From assembly GCA_950106755.1 (NCBI GenBank), contig OX467082.1:50858588-50922587 (forward strand): DNA of 64,000 nt, in the 5' to 3' direction. The stretch comes from Climacium dendroides (taxonomy: Eukaryota; Streptophyta; Bryopsida; Hypnales; Climaciaceae). Positions 1 through 12,700 of the stretch are shown in pieces. Position 1 is the first letter of the stretch. Every line of letters starts with the position of its first letter. A program made the position numbers and the translations under genes. The notes under the pieces are model-generated. The model was not told where the DNA came from, searched no databases, and saw only the letters and a program-made list of their open reading frames with translations.

Positions 1-176
1 TATTTGTTTGGACCTTTCCCAAATAAATCCATAACTGGCCATTTGTGCATGAACATGGGGCCATGTTAAAAATTTCAATTACATTTTCTATTGGTGAGTT
101 TCTCATGAACTACCATTGAAGTCCTTGCATTCAATGTGTGCCTATTTTTTGGTTCCCCATTAGAGCTTTCGTTGTA
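1..176 (+). repeat. Reference monomer, used for position numbering
   Basis: One full unit in the phase used throughout this annotation. Positions 11-20 are GACCTTTCCC, 37-40 and 59-62 are GGCC, 52-67 is a dyad, 68-76 is the A5T3 tract region, 83-92 is T-rich, and 154-176 hold all the CpG dinucleotides. Diagnostic variable positions are 5-6 (TG or AT), 35 (C/T), 58 (G/A), 82 (C/T/A), 103 (T/A), 108 and 110 (GAAC or GGAG), 113 (C/G), 122 (A/T), 135-138 (family-specific), 146-152, 158, 162 and 172. This copy is a family D unit (TCTCATGAAC) with two private-looking changes in the T tract near 88-90. The choice of start is arbitrary. Confidence 0.95.
52..67. other. 16-bp dyad in each monomer (first copy)
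   Basis: AACATGGGGCCATGTT has perfect 7-bp arms (AACATGG and CCATGTT) around a GG spacer. It recurs at the same phase in nearly every monomer, so there are more than 300 copies. A minority class has AACATGAGGCCATGTT, which shortens the arms to 6 bp, and three copies have become perfect palindromes. Short dyad symmetry is a known property of many centromeric satellites lacking CENP-B boxes. Whether this one extrudes or binds a protein cannot be told from sequence. Confidence 0.85.
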
Positions 177-420
177 TATTATTTTGGACCTTTCCCAAAT
201 AAATCCATAACTGGCCATTTGTGCATGAACATGGGGCCATGTTAAAAATTTCAATTATATTTTTTTTTGGTGAGTTTCACATGGAGTACCATTGAAGACC
301 TTGCATTCAACTCTTGCCTATTTTTTGGTTCCCCATTAGAGCTTTCGTTGCATATTATTTTGGACCTTTCCCAAATAAATCCATAACTGGCCATTTGTGC
401 ATGAACATGGGGCCATGTTA

Positions 421-3400
421 AAAATTTCAATTACATTTTTTTTTGGTGAGTTTCTCATGGAGTACCATTGAAGACCTTGCATTCAACTTGTGCTTATTTT
501 TTGGTTCCCCATTCGAGCTTTCGATGCATATTATTTTGGACCTTTCCCAAATAAATCCATAACTGGCCATTTGTGCATGAACATGGGGCCATGTTAAAAA
601 TTTCAATTATATTTTTTTTTGGTGAGTTTCACATGGAGTAGCATTGAAGTCCTTGCATTCAATGTGTGCCTATTTTTTGATTCCCCATTAGAGGTTTCGT
701 TGCATATTATTTTGGACCTTTCCCAAATAAATCCATAACTGGCCATTTGTGCATGAACATGGGGCCATGTTAAAAATTTCAATTACATTTTTTTTTGGTG
801 AGTTTCTCATGGAGTACCATTGAAGACCTGGCATTCAACTTGTGCTTATTTTTGGATTCCCCATTAGAGCTTTCGTTGCATATTTGTTTGGACCTTTCCC
901 AAATAAATCCATAACTGGCCATTTGTGCATGAACATGGGGCCATGTTAAAAATTTCAATTACATTTTTTTTTGGTGAGTTTCTCATGAACTACCATTGAA
1001 GTCCTTGCATTCAATGTGTGCCTATTTTTTGGTTCCCCATTAGAGCTTTCGTTGTATATTATTTTGGACCTTTCCCAAATAAATCCATAACTGGCCATTT
1101 GTGCATGAACATGGGGCCATGTTAAAAATTTCAATTATATTTTTTTTTGGTGAGTTTCACATGGAGTACCATTGAAGACCTTGCATTCAACTCTTGCCTA
1201 TTTTTTGGTTCCCCATTAGAGCTTTCGTTGCATATTATTTTGGACCTTTCCCAAATAAATTCATAACTGGCCATTTGTGCATGAACATGGGGCCATGTTA
1301 AAAATTTCAATTACATTTTTTTTTGGTGAGTTTCTCATGGAGTACCATTGAAGACCTTGCATTCAACTTGTGCTTATTTTTGGATTCCCCATTAGAGCTT
1401 TCGTTGCATATTTGTTTGGACCTTTCCCAAATAAATCCATAATTGGCCATTTGTGCATGAACATGAGGCCATGTTAAAAATTTCAATTACATTTTTTTTT
1501 GGTGAGTTTCTCATGGAGTAGCATTGAAGTCCTTGCATTCAATGTGTGCCTATTTTTTGGTTCCCCATTAGAGCTTTCGTTGCATATTTGTTTGGACCTT
1601 TCCCAAATAAATCCATAACTGGCCATTTGTGCATGAACATGGGGCCATGTTAAAAATTTCAATTACATTTTTTTTTGGTGAGTTTCTCATGAACTACCAT
1701 TGAAGACCTTGCATTCAACTTGTGCCTATTTTTTGGTTCCCCATTAGAGCTTTCGTTGCATATTATTTTGGACCTTTCCCAAATAAATCCATAACTGGCC
1801 ATTTGTGCATGAACATGGGGCCATGTTAAAAATTTCAATTACATTTTTTTTTGGTGAGTTTCTCATGGAGTACCATTGAAGACCTTGCATTCAACTTGTG
1901 CTTATTTTTTGGTTCCCCATTCGAGTTTTCGATGCATATTTGTTTGGACCTTTCCCAAATAAATCCATAACTGGCCATTTGTGCATGAACATGGGGCCAT
2001 GTTAAAAATTTCAATTACATTTTTTTTTGGTGAGTTTCACATGGAGTAGCATTGAAGACCTTGCATTCAACTTGTGCCTATTTTTTGGTTCCCCATTAGA
2101 GCTTTCGTTGTATATTATTTTGGACCTTTCCCAAATAAATCCATAACTGGCCATTTGTGCATGAACATGGGGCCATGTTAAAAATTTCAATTACATTTTT
2201 TTTTGGTGAGTTTCTCATGGAGTACCATTGAAGACCTTGCATTCAACTTGTGCCTATTTTTCGGTTCCCCATTCGAGCTTTCGATGCATATTTGTTTGGA
2301 CCTTTCCCAAATAAATCCATAACTGGCCATTTGTGCATGAACATGGGGCCATGTTAAAAATTTCAATTACATTTTTCTTTGGTGAGTTTCACATGGAGTA
2401 CCATTGAAGTCCTTGCATTCAATGTGTGCCTATTTTTTGGTTCCCCATTAGAGCTTTCGTTGCATATTATTTTGGACCTTTCCCAAATAAATCCATAACT
2501 GGCCATTTGTGCATGAACATGGGGCCATGTTAAAAATTTCAATTATATTTTTTTTTGGTGAGTTTCACATGGAGTACCATTGAAGTCCTTGCATTCAATG
2601 TGTGCCTATTTTTTGGTTCCCCATTAGAGCTTTCGTTGCATATTATTTTGGACCTTTCCCAAATAAATCCATAACTGGCCATTTGTGCATGAACATAGGG
2701 CCATGTTAAAAATTTCAATTACATTTTTTTTTGGTGAGTTTCTCATGGAGTACCATTGAAGACCTTGCATTCAACTTGTGCTTATTTTTGGATTCCCCAT
2801 TAGAGCTTTCGTTGCATATTTGTTTGGACCTTTCCCAAATAAATCCATAACTGGCCATTTGTGCATGAACATGGGGCCATGTTAAAAATTTCAATTACAT
2901 TTTTTTTTGGTGAGTTTCTCATGAACTACCATTGAAGACCTTGCATTCAACTTGTGCCTATTTTTTGGTTCCCCATTAGAGCTTTCGTTGCATATTATTT
3001 TGGAACTTTCCCAAATAAATCCATAACTGGCCATTTGTGCATGAACATGGGGCCATGTTAAAAATTTCAATTACATTTTTTTTTGGTGAGTTTCTCATGG
3101 AGTACCATTGAAGACCTTGCATTCAACTTGTGCTTATTTTTTGGTTCCCCATTCGAGCTTTCGATGCATATTATTTTGGACCTTTCCCAAATAAATCCAT
3201 AACTGGCCATTTGTGCATGAACATGGGGCCATGTTAAAAATTTCAATTATATTTTTTTTTGGTGAGTTTCACATGGAGTAGCATTGAAGTCCTTGCATTC
3301 AATGTGTGCCTATTTTTTGATTCCCCATTAGAGGTTTCGTTGCATATTATTTTGGACCTTTCCCAAATAAATTCATAACTGGCCATTTGTGCATGAACAT

Positions 3401-3480
3401 GGGGCCATGTTAAAAATTTCAATTACATTTTTTTTTGGTGAGTTTCTCATGGAGTACCATTGAAGACCTTGCATTCAACT
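421..3480. repeat. 15-monomer (2,640-bp) paralogous segment
   Basis: Bases 421-830 match 3,061-3,470, including the uncommon pairing of CTTTCGATG with TATTATTTTGG and the TTTTTTGATTCC plus GAGGTTTCG variants. They differ at about two bases (near 732/3,372 and 829/3,469). The segment between holds ordinary family A, B, C and D monomers. Confidence 0.7.
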
Positions 3481-6400
3481 TGTGCTTATTTTTTGGTTCC
3501 CCATTCGAGCTTTCGATGCATATTTGTTTGGACCTTTCCCAAATAAATCCATAACTGGCCATTTGTGCATGAACATGGGGCCATGTTAAAAATTTCAATT
3601 ACATTTTTCTTTGGTGAGTCTCACATGGAGTACCATTGAAGTCCTTGCATTCAATGTGTGCCTATTTTTTGGTTCCCCATTAGAGCTTTCGTTGCATATT
3701 ATTTTGGACCTTTCCTAAATAAATCCATAACTGGCCATTTGTGCATGAACATGGGGCCATGTTAAAAATTTCAATTATATTTTTTTTTGGTGAGTTTCAC
3801 ATGGAGTACCATTGAAGACCTTGCATTCAACTCTTGCCTATTTTTTGGATCCCCATTAGAGCTTTCGTTGCATATTATTTTGGACCTTTCCCAAATAAAT
3901 CCATAACTGGCCATTTGTGCATGAACATGGGGCCATGTTAAAAATTTCAATTACATTTTTTTTTGGTGAGTTTCTCATGGAGTACCATTGAAGACCTTGC
4001 ATTCAACTTGTGCTTATTTTTGGATTCCCCATTAGAGCTTTCGTTGCATATTTGTTTGGACCTTTCCCAAATAAATCCATAACTGGCCATTTGTGCATGA
4101 ACATGGGGCCATGTTAAAAATTTCAATTACATTTTTTTTTGGTGAGTTTCTCATGAACTACCATTGAAGACCTTGCATTCAACTTGTGCCTATTTTTTGG
4201 TTCCCCATTAGAGCTTTCGTTGCATATTATTTTGGACCTTTCCCAAATAAATCCATAACTGGCCATTTGTGCATGAACATGGGGCCATGTTAAAAATTTC
4301 AATTACATTTTTTTTTGGTGAGTTTCTCATGGAGTACCATTGAAGACCTTGCATTCAACTTGTGCTTATTTTTCGGTTCCCCATTCGAGCTTTCGATGCA
4401 TATTTGCTTGGACCTTTCCCAAATAAATCCATAACTGGCCATTTGTGCATGAACATGGGGCCATGTTAAAAATTTCAATTACATTTTTTATTGGTGAGTT
4501 TCTCATGAACTACCATTGAAGTCCTTGCATTCAATGTGTGCCTATTTTTTGGTTCCCCATTAGAGCTTTCGTTGTATATTATTTTGGACCTTTCCCAAAT
4601 AAATCCATAACTGGCCATTTGTGCATGAACATGGGGCCATGTTAAAAATTTCAATTATATTTTTTTTTGGTGAGTTTCACATGGAGTACCATTGAAGACC
4701 TTGCATTCAACTCTTGCCTATTTTTTGGTTCCCCATTAGAGCTTTCGTTGCATATTATTTTGGACCTTTCCCAAATAAATTCATAACTGGCCATTTGTGC
4801 ATGAACATGGGGCCATGTTAAAAATTTCAATTACATTTTTTTTTGGTGAGTTTCTCATGGAGTACCATTGAAGACCTTGCATTCAACTTGTGCTTATTTT
4901 TTGGTTCCCCATTAGAGCTTTCGTTGCATATTTGTTTGGACCTTTCCCAAATAAATCCATAACTGGCCATTTGTGCATGAACATGGGGCCATGTTAAAAA
5001 TTTCAATTACATTTTTTTTTGGTGAGTTTCTCATGGAGTACCATTGAAGACCTTGCATTCAACTTGTGCTTATTTTTTGGTTCCCCATTCGAGCTTTCGA
5101 TGCATATTATTTTGGACCTTTCCCAAATAAATCCATAACTGGCCATTTGTGCATGAACATGGGGCCATGTTAAAAATTTCAATTATATTTTTTTTTGGTG
5201 AGTTTCACATGGAGTAGCATTGAAGTCCTTGCATTCAATGTGTGCCTATTTTTTGATTCCCCATTAGAGGTTTCGTTGCATATTATTTTGGACCTTTCCC
5301 AAATAAATTCATAACTGGCCATTTGTGCATGAACATGGGGCCATGTTAAAAATTTCAATTACATTTTTTTTTGGTGAGTTTCTCATGGAGTACCATTGAA
5401 GACCTTGCATTCAACTTGTGCTTATTTTTTGGTTCCCCATTCGAGCTTTCGATGCATATTTGTTTGGACCTTTCCCAAATAAATCCATAACTGGCCATTT
5501 GTGCATGAACATGGGGCCATGTTAAAAATTTCAATTACATTTTTCTTTGGTGAGTCTCACATGGAGTACCATTGAAGTCCTTGCATTCAATGTGTGCCTA
5601 TTTTTTGGTTCCCCATTAGAGCTTTCGTTGCATATTATTTTGGACCTTTCCTAAATAAATCCATAACTGGCCATTTGTGCATGAACATGGGGCCATGTTA
5701 AAAATTTCAATTATATTTTTTTTTGGTGAGTTTCACATGGAGTACCATTGAAGACCTTGCATTCAACTCTTGCCTATTTTTTGGATCCCCATTAGAGCTT
5801 TCGTTGCATATTATTTTGGACCTTTCCCAAATAAATCCATAACTGGCCATTTGTGCATGAACATGGGGCCATGTTAAAAATTTCAATTACATTTTTTTTT
5901 GGTGAGTTTCTCATGGAGTACCATTGAAGACCTTGCATTCAACTTGTGCTTATTTTTGGATTCCCCATTAGAGCTTTCGTTGCATATTTGTTTGGACCTT
6001 TCCCAAATAAATCCATAACTGGCCATTTGTGCATGAACATGGGGCCATGTTAAAAATTTCAATTACATTTTTTTTTGGTGAGTTTCTCATGAACTACCAT
6101 TGAAGACCTTGCATTCAACTTGTGCCTATTTTTTGGTTCCCCATTAGAGCTTTCGTTGCATATTATTTTGGACCTTTCCCAAATAAATCCATAACTGGCC
6201 ATTTGTGCATGAACATGGGGCCATGTTAAAAATTTCAATTACATTTTTTTTTGGTGAGTTTCTCATGGAGTACCATTGAAGACCTTGCATTCAACTTGTG
6301 CTTATTTTTCGGTTCCCCATTCGAGCTTTCGATGCATATTTGTTTGGACCTTTCCCAAATAAATCCATAACTGGCCATTTGTGCATGAACATGGGGCCAT

Positions 6401-6829
6401 GTTAAAAATTTCAATTACATTTTTTATTGGTGAGTTTCTCATGAACTACCATTGAAGTCCTTGCATTCAATGTGTGCCTATTTTTTGGTTCCCCATTAGA
6501 GCTTTCGTTGTATATTATTTTGGACCTTTCCCAAATAAATCCATAACTGGCCATTTGTGCATGAACATGGGGCCATGTTAAAAATTTCAATTATATTTTT
6601 TTTTGGTGAGTTTCACATGGAGTACCATTGAAGACCTTGCATTCAACTCTTGCCTATTTTTTGGTTCCCCATTAGAGCTTTCGTTGCATATTATTTTGGA
6701 CCTTTCCCAAATAAATTCATAACTGGCCATTTGTGCATGAACATGGGGCCATGTTAAAAATTTCAATTACATTTTTTTTTGGTGAGTTTCTCATGGAGTA
6801 CCATTGAAGACCTTGCATTCAACTTGTGC
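3006..6829. repeat. 11-monomer (1,936-bp) tandem duplication
   Basis: Bases 3,006-4,893 match 4,942-6,829 with one difference that I could find (C4407 against T6343). Shared rare markers include TTTTTTGATTCC, GGTGAGTCTCAC, TTTCCTAAAT, TTTGGATCC and TTTTTTATTGG. The left limit is the private GAAC change at 3,005 and the right limit is C/T at 4,894/6,830. Two nearly complete copies lie directly end to end, so this is a recent tandem duplication of an 11-mer higher-order unit. Confidence 0.9.
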
Positions 6830-9800
6830 CTATTTTTCGGTTCCCCATTCGAGCTTTCGATGCATATTTGTTTGGACCTTTCCCAAATAAATCCATAACT
6901 GGCCATTTGTGCATGAACATGGGGCCATGTTAAAAATTTCAATTACATTTTTTTTTGGTGAGTTTCTCATGGAGTACCATTGAAGACCTTGCATTCAACT
7001 TGTGCCTATTTTTCGGTTCCCGCTTCGAGCTTTCGATGCATATTTGTTTGGACCTTTCCCAAATAAATCCATAACTGGCCATTTGTGCATGAACATGGGG
7101 CCATGTTAAAAATTTCAATTACATTTTTTTTTGGTGAGTTTCACATGGAGTACCATTGAAGACCTTGCATTCAACTCTTGCCTATTTTTTGGTTCCCCAT
7201 TAGAGCTTTCGTTGCATATTATTTTGGACCTTTCCCAAATAAATCCATAACTGGCCATTTGTGCATGAACATGGGGCCATGTTAAAAATTTCAATTACAT
7301 TTTTTTTTGGTGAGTTTCTCATGGAGTACCATTGAAGACCTTGCATTCAACTTGTGCTTATTTTTTGGTTCCCCATTCGAGTTTTCGATGCATATTTGTT
7401 TGGACCTTTCCCAAATAAATCCATAACTGGCCATTTGTGCATGAACATGGGGCCATGTTAAAAATTTCAATTACATTTTTTTTTGTTGAGTTTCACATGG
7501 AGTAGCATTGAAGTCCTTGCATTCAATGTGTGCCTATTTTTTGGTTCCCCATTAGAGCTTTCGTTGCATATTTGTTTGGACCTTTCCCAAATAAATCCAT
7601 AACTGGCCATTTGTGCATGAACATGGGGCCATGTTAAAAATTTCAATTACATTTTTTTTTGGTGAGTTTCTCATGGAGTACCATTGAAGACCTTGCATTC
7701 AACTTGTGCCTATTTTTCGGTTCCCCATTCGAGCTTTCGATGCATATTTGTTTGGACCTTTCCCAAATAAATCCATAACTGGCCATTTGTGCATGAACAT
7801 GGGGCCATGTTAAAAATTTCAATTACATTTTTTTTTGGTGAGTTTCACATGGAGTACCATTGAAGACCTTGCATTCAACTCTTGCCTATTTTTTAGTTCC
7901 CCATTAGAGCTTTCGTTGCATATTATTTTGGACCTTTCCCAAATAAATCCATAACTGGCCATTTGTGCATGAACATGGGGCCATGTTAAAAATTTCAATT
8001 ATATTTTTTTTTGGTGAGTTTCACATGGAGTACCATTGAAGACCTTGCATTCAACTCTTGCCTATTTTTTGGATCCCCATTAGAGCTTTCGTTGCATATT
8101 ATTTTGGACCTTTCCCAAATAAATCCATAACTGGCCATTTGTGCATGAACATGGGGCCATGTTAAAAATTTCAATTACATTTTTTTTTGGTGAGTTTCTC
8201 ATGGAGTACCATTGAAGACCTTGCATTCAACTTGTGCTTATTTTTGGATTCCCCATTAGAGCTTTCGTTGCATATTTGTTTGGACCTTTCCCAAATAAAT
8301 CCATAACTGGCCATTTGTGCATGAACATGGGGCCATGTTAAAAATTTCAATTACATTTTTTTTTGGTGAGTTTCTCATGAACTACCATTGAAGACCTTGC
8401 ATTCAACTTGTGCCTATTTTTTGGTTCCCCATTAGAGCTTTCGTTGCATATTATTTTGGACCTTTCCCAAATAAATCCATAACTGGCCATTTGTGCATGA
8501 ACATGGGGCCATGTTAAAAATTTCAATTACATTTTTTTTTGGTGAGTTTCTCATGGAGTACCATTGAAGACCTTGCATTCAACTTGTGCTTATTTTTCGG
8601 TTCCCCATTCGAGCTTTCGATGCATATTTGTTTGGACCTTTCCCAAATAAATCCATAACTGGCCATTTGTGCATGAACATGGGGCCATGTTAAAAATTTC
8701 AATTACATTTTTTATTGGTGAGTTTCTCATGAACTACCATTGAAGTCCTTGCATTCAATGTGTGCCTATTTTTTGGTTCCCCATTAGAGCTTTCGTTGTA
8801 TATTATTTTGGACCTTTCCCAAATAAATCCATAACTGGCCATTTGTGCATGAACATGGGGCCATGTTAAAAATTTCAATTATATTTTTTTTTGGTGAGTT
8901 TCACATGGAGTACCATTGAAGACCTTGCATTCAACTCTTGCCTATTTTTTGGTTCCCCATTAGAGCTTTCGTTGCATATTATTTTGGACCTTTCCCAAAT
9001 AAATTCATAACTGGCCATTTGTGCATGAACATGGGGCCATGTTAAAAATTTCAATTACATTTTTTTTTGGTGAGTTTCTCATGGAGTACCATTGAAGACC
9101 TTGCATTCAACTTGTGCTTATTTTTTGGTTCCCCATTAGAGCTTTCGTTGCATATTTGTTTGGACCTTTCCCAAATAAATCCATAACTGGCCATTTGTGC
9201 ATGAACATGGGGCCATGTTAAAAATTTCAATTACATTTTTTTTTGGTGAGTTTCTCATGGAGTACCATTGAAGACCTTGCATTCAACTTGTGCCTATTTT
9301 TCGGTTCCCGCTTCGAGCTTTCGATGCATATTTGTTTGGACCTTTCCCAAATAAATCCATAACTGGCCATTTGTGCATGAACATGGGGCCATGTTAAAAA
9401 TTTCAATTACATTTTTTTTTGGTGAGTTTCACATGGAGTACCATTGAAGACCTTGCATTCAACTCTTGCCTATTTTTTGGTTCCCCATTAGAGCTTTCGT
9501 TGCATATTATTTTGGACCTTTCCCAAATAAATCCATAACTGGCCATTTGTGCATGAACATGGGGCCATGTTAAAAATTTCAATTACATTTTTTTTTGGTG
9601 AGTTTCTCATGGAGTACCATTGAAGACCTTGCATTCAACTTGTGCTTATTTTTTGGTTCCCCATTCGAGTTTTCGATGCATATTTGTTTGGACCTTTCCC
9701 AAATGAATCCATAACTGGCCATTTGTGCATGAACATGGGGCCATGTTAAAAATTTCAATTACATTTTTTTTTGGTGAGTTTCACATGGAGTAGCATTGAA

Positions 9801-10594
9801 GTCCTTGCATTCAATGTGTGCCTATTTTTTGGTTCCCCATTAGAGCTTTCGTTGCATATTTGTTTGGACCTTTCCCAAATAAATCCATAACTGGCCATTT
9901 GTGCATGAACATGGGGCCATGTTAAAAATTTCAATTACATTTTTTTTTGGTGAGTTTCTCATGGAGTACCATTGAAGACCTTGCATTCAACTTGTGCCTA
10001 TTTTTCGGTTCCCCATTCGAGCTTTCGATGCATATTTGTTTGGACCTTTCCCAAATAAATCCATAACTGGCCATTTGTGCATGAACATGGGGCCATGTTA
10101 AAAATTTCAATTACATTTTTTTTTGGTGAGTTTCACATGGAGTACCATTGAAGACCTTGCATTCAACTCTTGCCTATTTTTTAGTTCCCCATTAGAGCTT
10201 TCGTTGCATATTATTTTGGACCTTTCCCAAATAAATCCATAACTGGCCATTTGTGCATGAACATGGGGCCATGTTAAAAATTTCAATTATATTTTTTTTT
10301 GGTGAGTTTCACATGGAGTACCATTGAAGACCTTGCATTCAACTCTTGCCTATTTTTTGGTTCCCCATTAGAGCTTTCGTTGCATATTATTTTGGACCTT
10401 TCCCAAATAAATCCATAACTGGCCATTTGTGCATGAACATGGGGCCATGTTAAAAATTTCAATTACATTTTTTTTTGGTGAGTTTCTCATGGAGTACCAT
10501 TGAAGACCTTGCATTCGACTTGTGCTTATTTTTGGATTCCCCATTAGAGCTTTCGTTGCATATTTGTTTGGACCTTTCCCAAATAAATCCATAA
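5653..10594. repeat. 13-monomer (2,288-bp) tandem duplication, about 2.2 copies
   Basis: Bases 5,653-6,829 match 7,941-9,117 with no difference seen. After a short mismatched gap, 6,861-8,306 match 9,149-10,594 with roughly five differences. A diagnostic pair is the rare CCCGCTTCGAG at 7,019 and 9,307; another is TTTTTTAGTTCC near 7,892 and 10,180. This 13-mer overlaps the 11-mer duplication, so the second event copied part of the product of the first. Confidence 0.85.
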
Positions 10595-11699
10595 TTGGCC
10601 ATTTGTGCATGAATATGAGGCCATGTTAAAAATTTCAATTACATTTTTTTTTGGTGAGTTTCTCATGGAGTAGCATTGAAGTCCTTGCATTCAATGTGTG
10701 CCTATTTTTTGGTTCCCCATTAGAGCTTTCGTTGCATATTATTTTGGACCTTTCCCAAATAAATCCATAACTGGCCATTTGTGCATGAACATGGGGCCAT
10801 GTTAAAAATTTCAATTACATTTTTTTTTGGTGAGTTTCTCATGGAGTACCATTGAAGACCTTGCATTCAACTTGTGCTTATTTTTTGGTTCCCCATTAGA
10901 GCTTTCGTTGCATATTTGTTTGGACCTTTCCCAAATAAATCCATAACTGGCCATTTGTGCATGAACATGGGGCCATGTTAAAAATTTCAATTACATTTTT
11001 TATTGGTGAGTTTCTCATGAACTACCATTGAAGTCCTTGCATTCAATGTGTGCCTATTTTTTGGTTCCCCATTAGAGCTTTCGTTGTATATTATTTTGGA
11101 CCTTTCCCAAATAAATCCATAACTGGCCATTTGTGCATGAACATGGGGCCATGTTAAAAATTTCAATTACATTTTTTTTTGGTGAGTTTCTCATGGAGTA
11201 CCATTGAAGACCTTGCATTCAACTCTTGCCTATTTTTCGGTTCCCCATTCGAGCTTTCGATGCATATTTGTTTGGACCTTTCCCAAATAAATTCATAACT
11301 GGCCATTTGTGCATGAACATGGGGCCATGTTAAAAATTTCAATTACATTTTTCTTTGGTGAGTTTCACATGGAGTACCATTGAAGTCCTTGCATTCAATG
11401 TGTGCCTATTTTTTGGTTCCCCATTAGAGCTTTCGTTGCATATTATTTTGGACCTTTCCCAAATAAATCCATAACTGGCCATTTGTGCATGAACATGGGG
11501 CCATGTTAAAAATTTCAATTATATTTTTTTTTGGTGAGTTTCACATGGAGTACCATTGAAGTCCTTGCATTCAATGTGTGCCTATTTTTTGGTTCCCCAT
11601 TAGAGCTTTCGTTGCATATTATTTTGGACCTTTCCCAAATAAATCCATAACTGGCCATTTGTGCATGAACATGGGGCCATGTTAAAAATTTCAATTACA

Positions 11700-12700
11700 T
11701 TTTTTTTTGGTGAGTTTCTCATGAACTACCATTGAAGACCTGGCATTCAACTTGTGCCTATTTTTTGGTTCCCCATTAGAGCTTTCGTTGCATATTATTT
11801 TGGACCTTTCCCAAATAAATCCATAACTGGCCATTTGTGCATGAACATGGGGCCATGTTAAAAATTTCAATTACATTTTTTTTTGGTGAGTTTCTCATGA
11901 ACTACCATTGAAGACCTGGCATTCAACTTGTGCCTATTTTTTGGTTCCCCATTAGAGCTTTCGTTGCATATTATTTTGGACCTTTCCCAAATAAATCCAT
12001 AACTGGCCATTTGTGCATGAACATGGGGCCATGTTAAAAATTTCAATTACATTTTTTTTTGGTGAGTTTCTCATGGAGTACCATTGAAGACCTTGCATTC
12101 AACTTGTGCTTATTTTTTGGTTCCCCATTCGAGCTTTCGATGCATATTATTTTGGACCTTTCCCAAATAAATCCATAACTGGCCATTTGTGCATGAACAT
12201 GGGGCCATGTTAAAAATTTCAATTATATTTTTTTTTGGTGAGTTTCACATGGAGTAGCATTGAAGTCCTTGCATTCAATGTGTGCCTATTTTTTGATTCC
12301 CCATTAGAGGTTTCGTTGCATATTATTTTGGACCTTTCCCAAATAAATCCATAACTGGCCATTTGTGCATGAACATGGGGCCATGTTAAAAATTTCAATT
12401 ACATTTTTTTTTGGTGAGTTTCTCATGGAGTACCATTGAAGACCTTGCATTCAACTTGTGCTTATTTTTTGGTTCCCCATTCGAGCTTTCGATGCATATT
12501 ATTTTGGACCTTTCCCAAATAAATCCATAACTGGCCATTTGTGCATGAACATGGGGCCATGTTAAAAATTTCAATTATATTTTTTTTTGGTGAGTTTCAC
12601 ATGGAGTAGCATTGAAGTCCTTGCATTCAATGTGTGCCTATTTTTTGATTCCCCATTAGAGGTTTCGTTGCATATTATTTTGGACCTTTCCCAAATAAAT
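11700..12700. repeat. Short 1- and 2-monomer tandem duplications
   Basis: Two consecutive family D monomers around 11,690-12,040 share the rare GACCTGGCATTC and AACTTGTGCC combination. Two consecutive two-monomer units between about 12,000 and 12,700 repeat the order B (ending CTTTCGATG then TATTATT) followed by TTTTTTGATTCC with GAGGTTTCG. These look like the smallest-scale duplications in the window. Confidence 0.7.

Larger units (their letters stand above)
1..1380. repeat. 5-monomer (880-bp) duplication at the left edge
   Basis: Bases 1-500 match 881-1,380 with about three differences (two in the T tract near 88-90, and C381 against T1261). The match ends where one copy has TTGGTTCC and the other TGGATTCC. 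The stretch 11-490 also matches 4,411-4,890 (25 monomers away) with about two differences, so this segment has been reused more than once. Confidence 0.8.

Noticed and set aside
21..32. AATAAA polyadenylation-like signal in every monomer
   Set aside because: AAATAAATCC is present in nearly all copies as part of the conserved half; without a transcription unit it has no support as a processing site.
83..92. T-rich tract as a Pol III terminator or promoter element
   Set aside because: It recurs in every monomer with no A/B box or RNA gene upstream; it is part of the satellite.
10368..10610. 80-codon minus-strand open frame
   Set aside because: Same satellite frame as the others, open only because of a local combination of substitutions.
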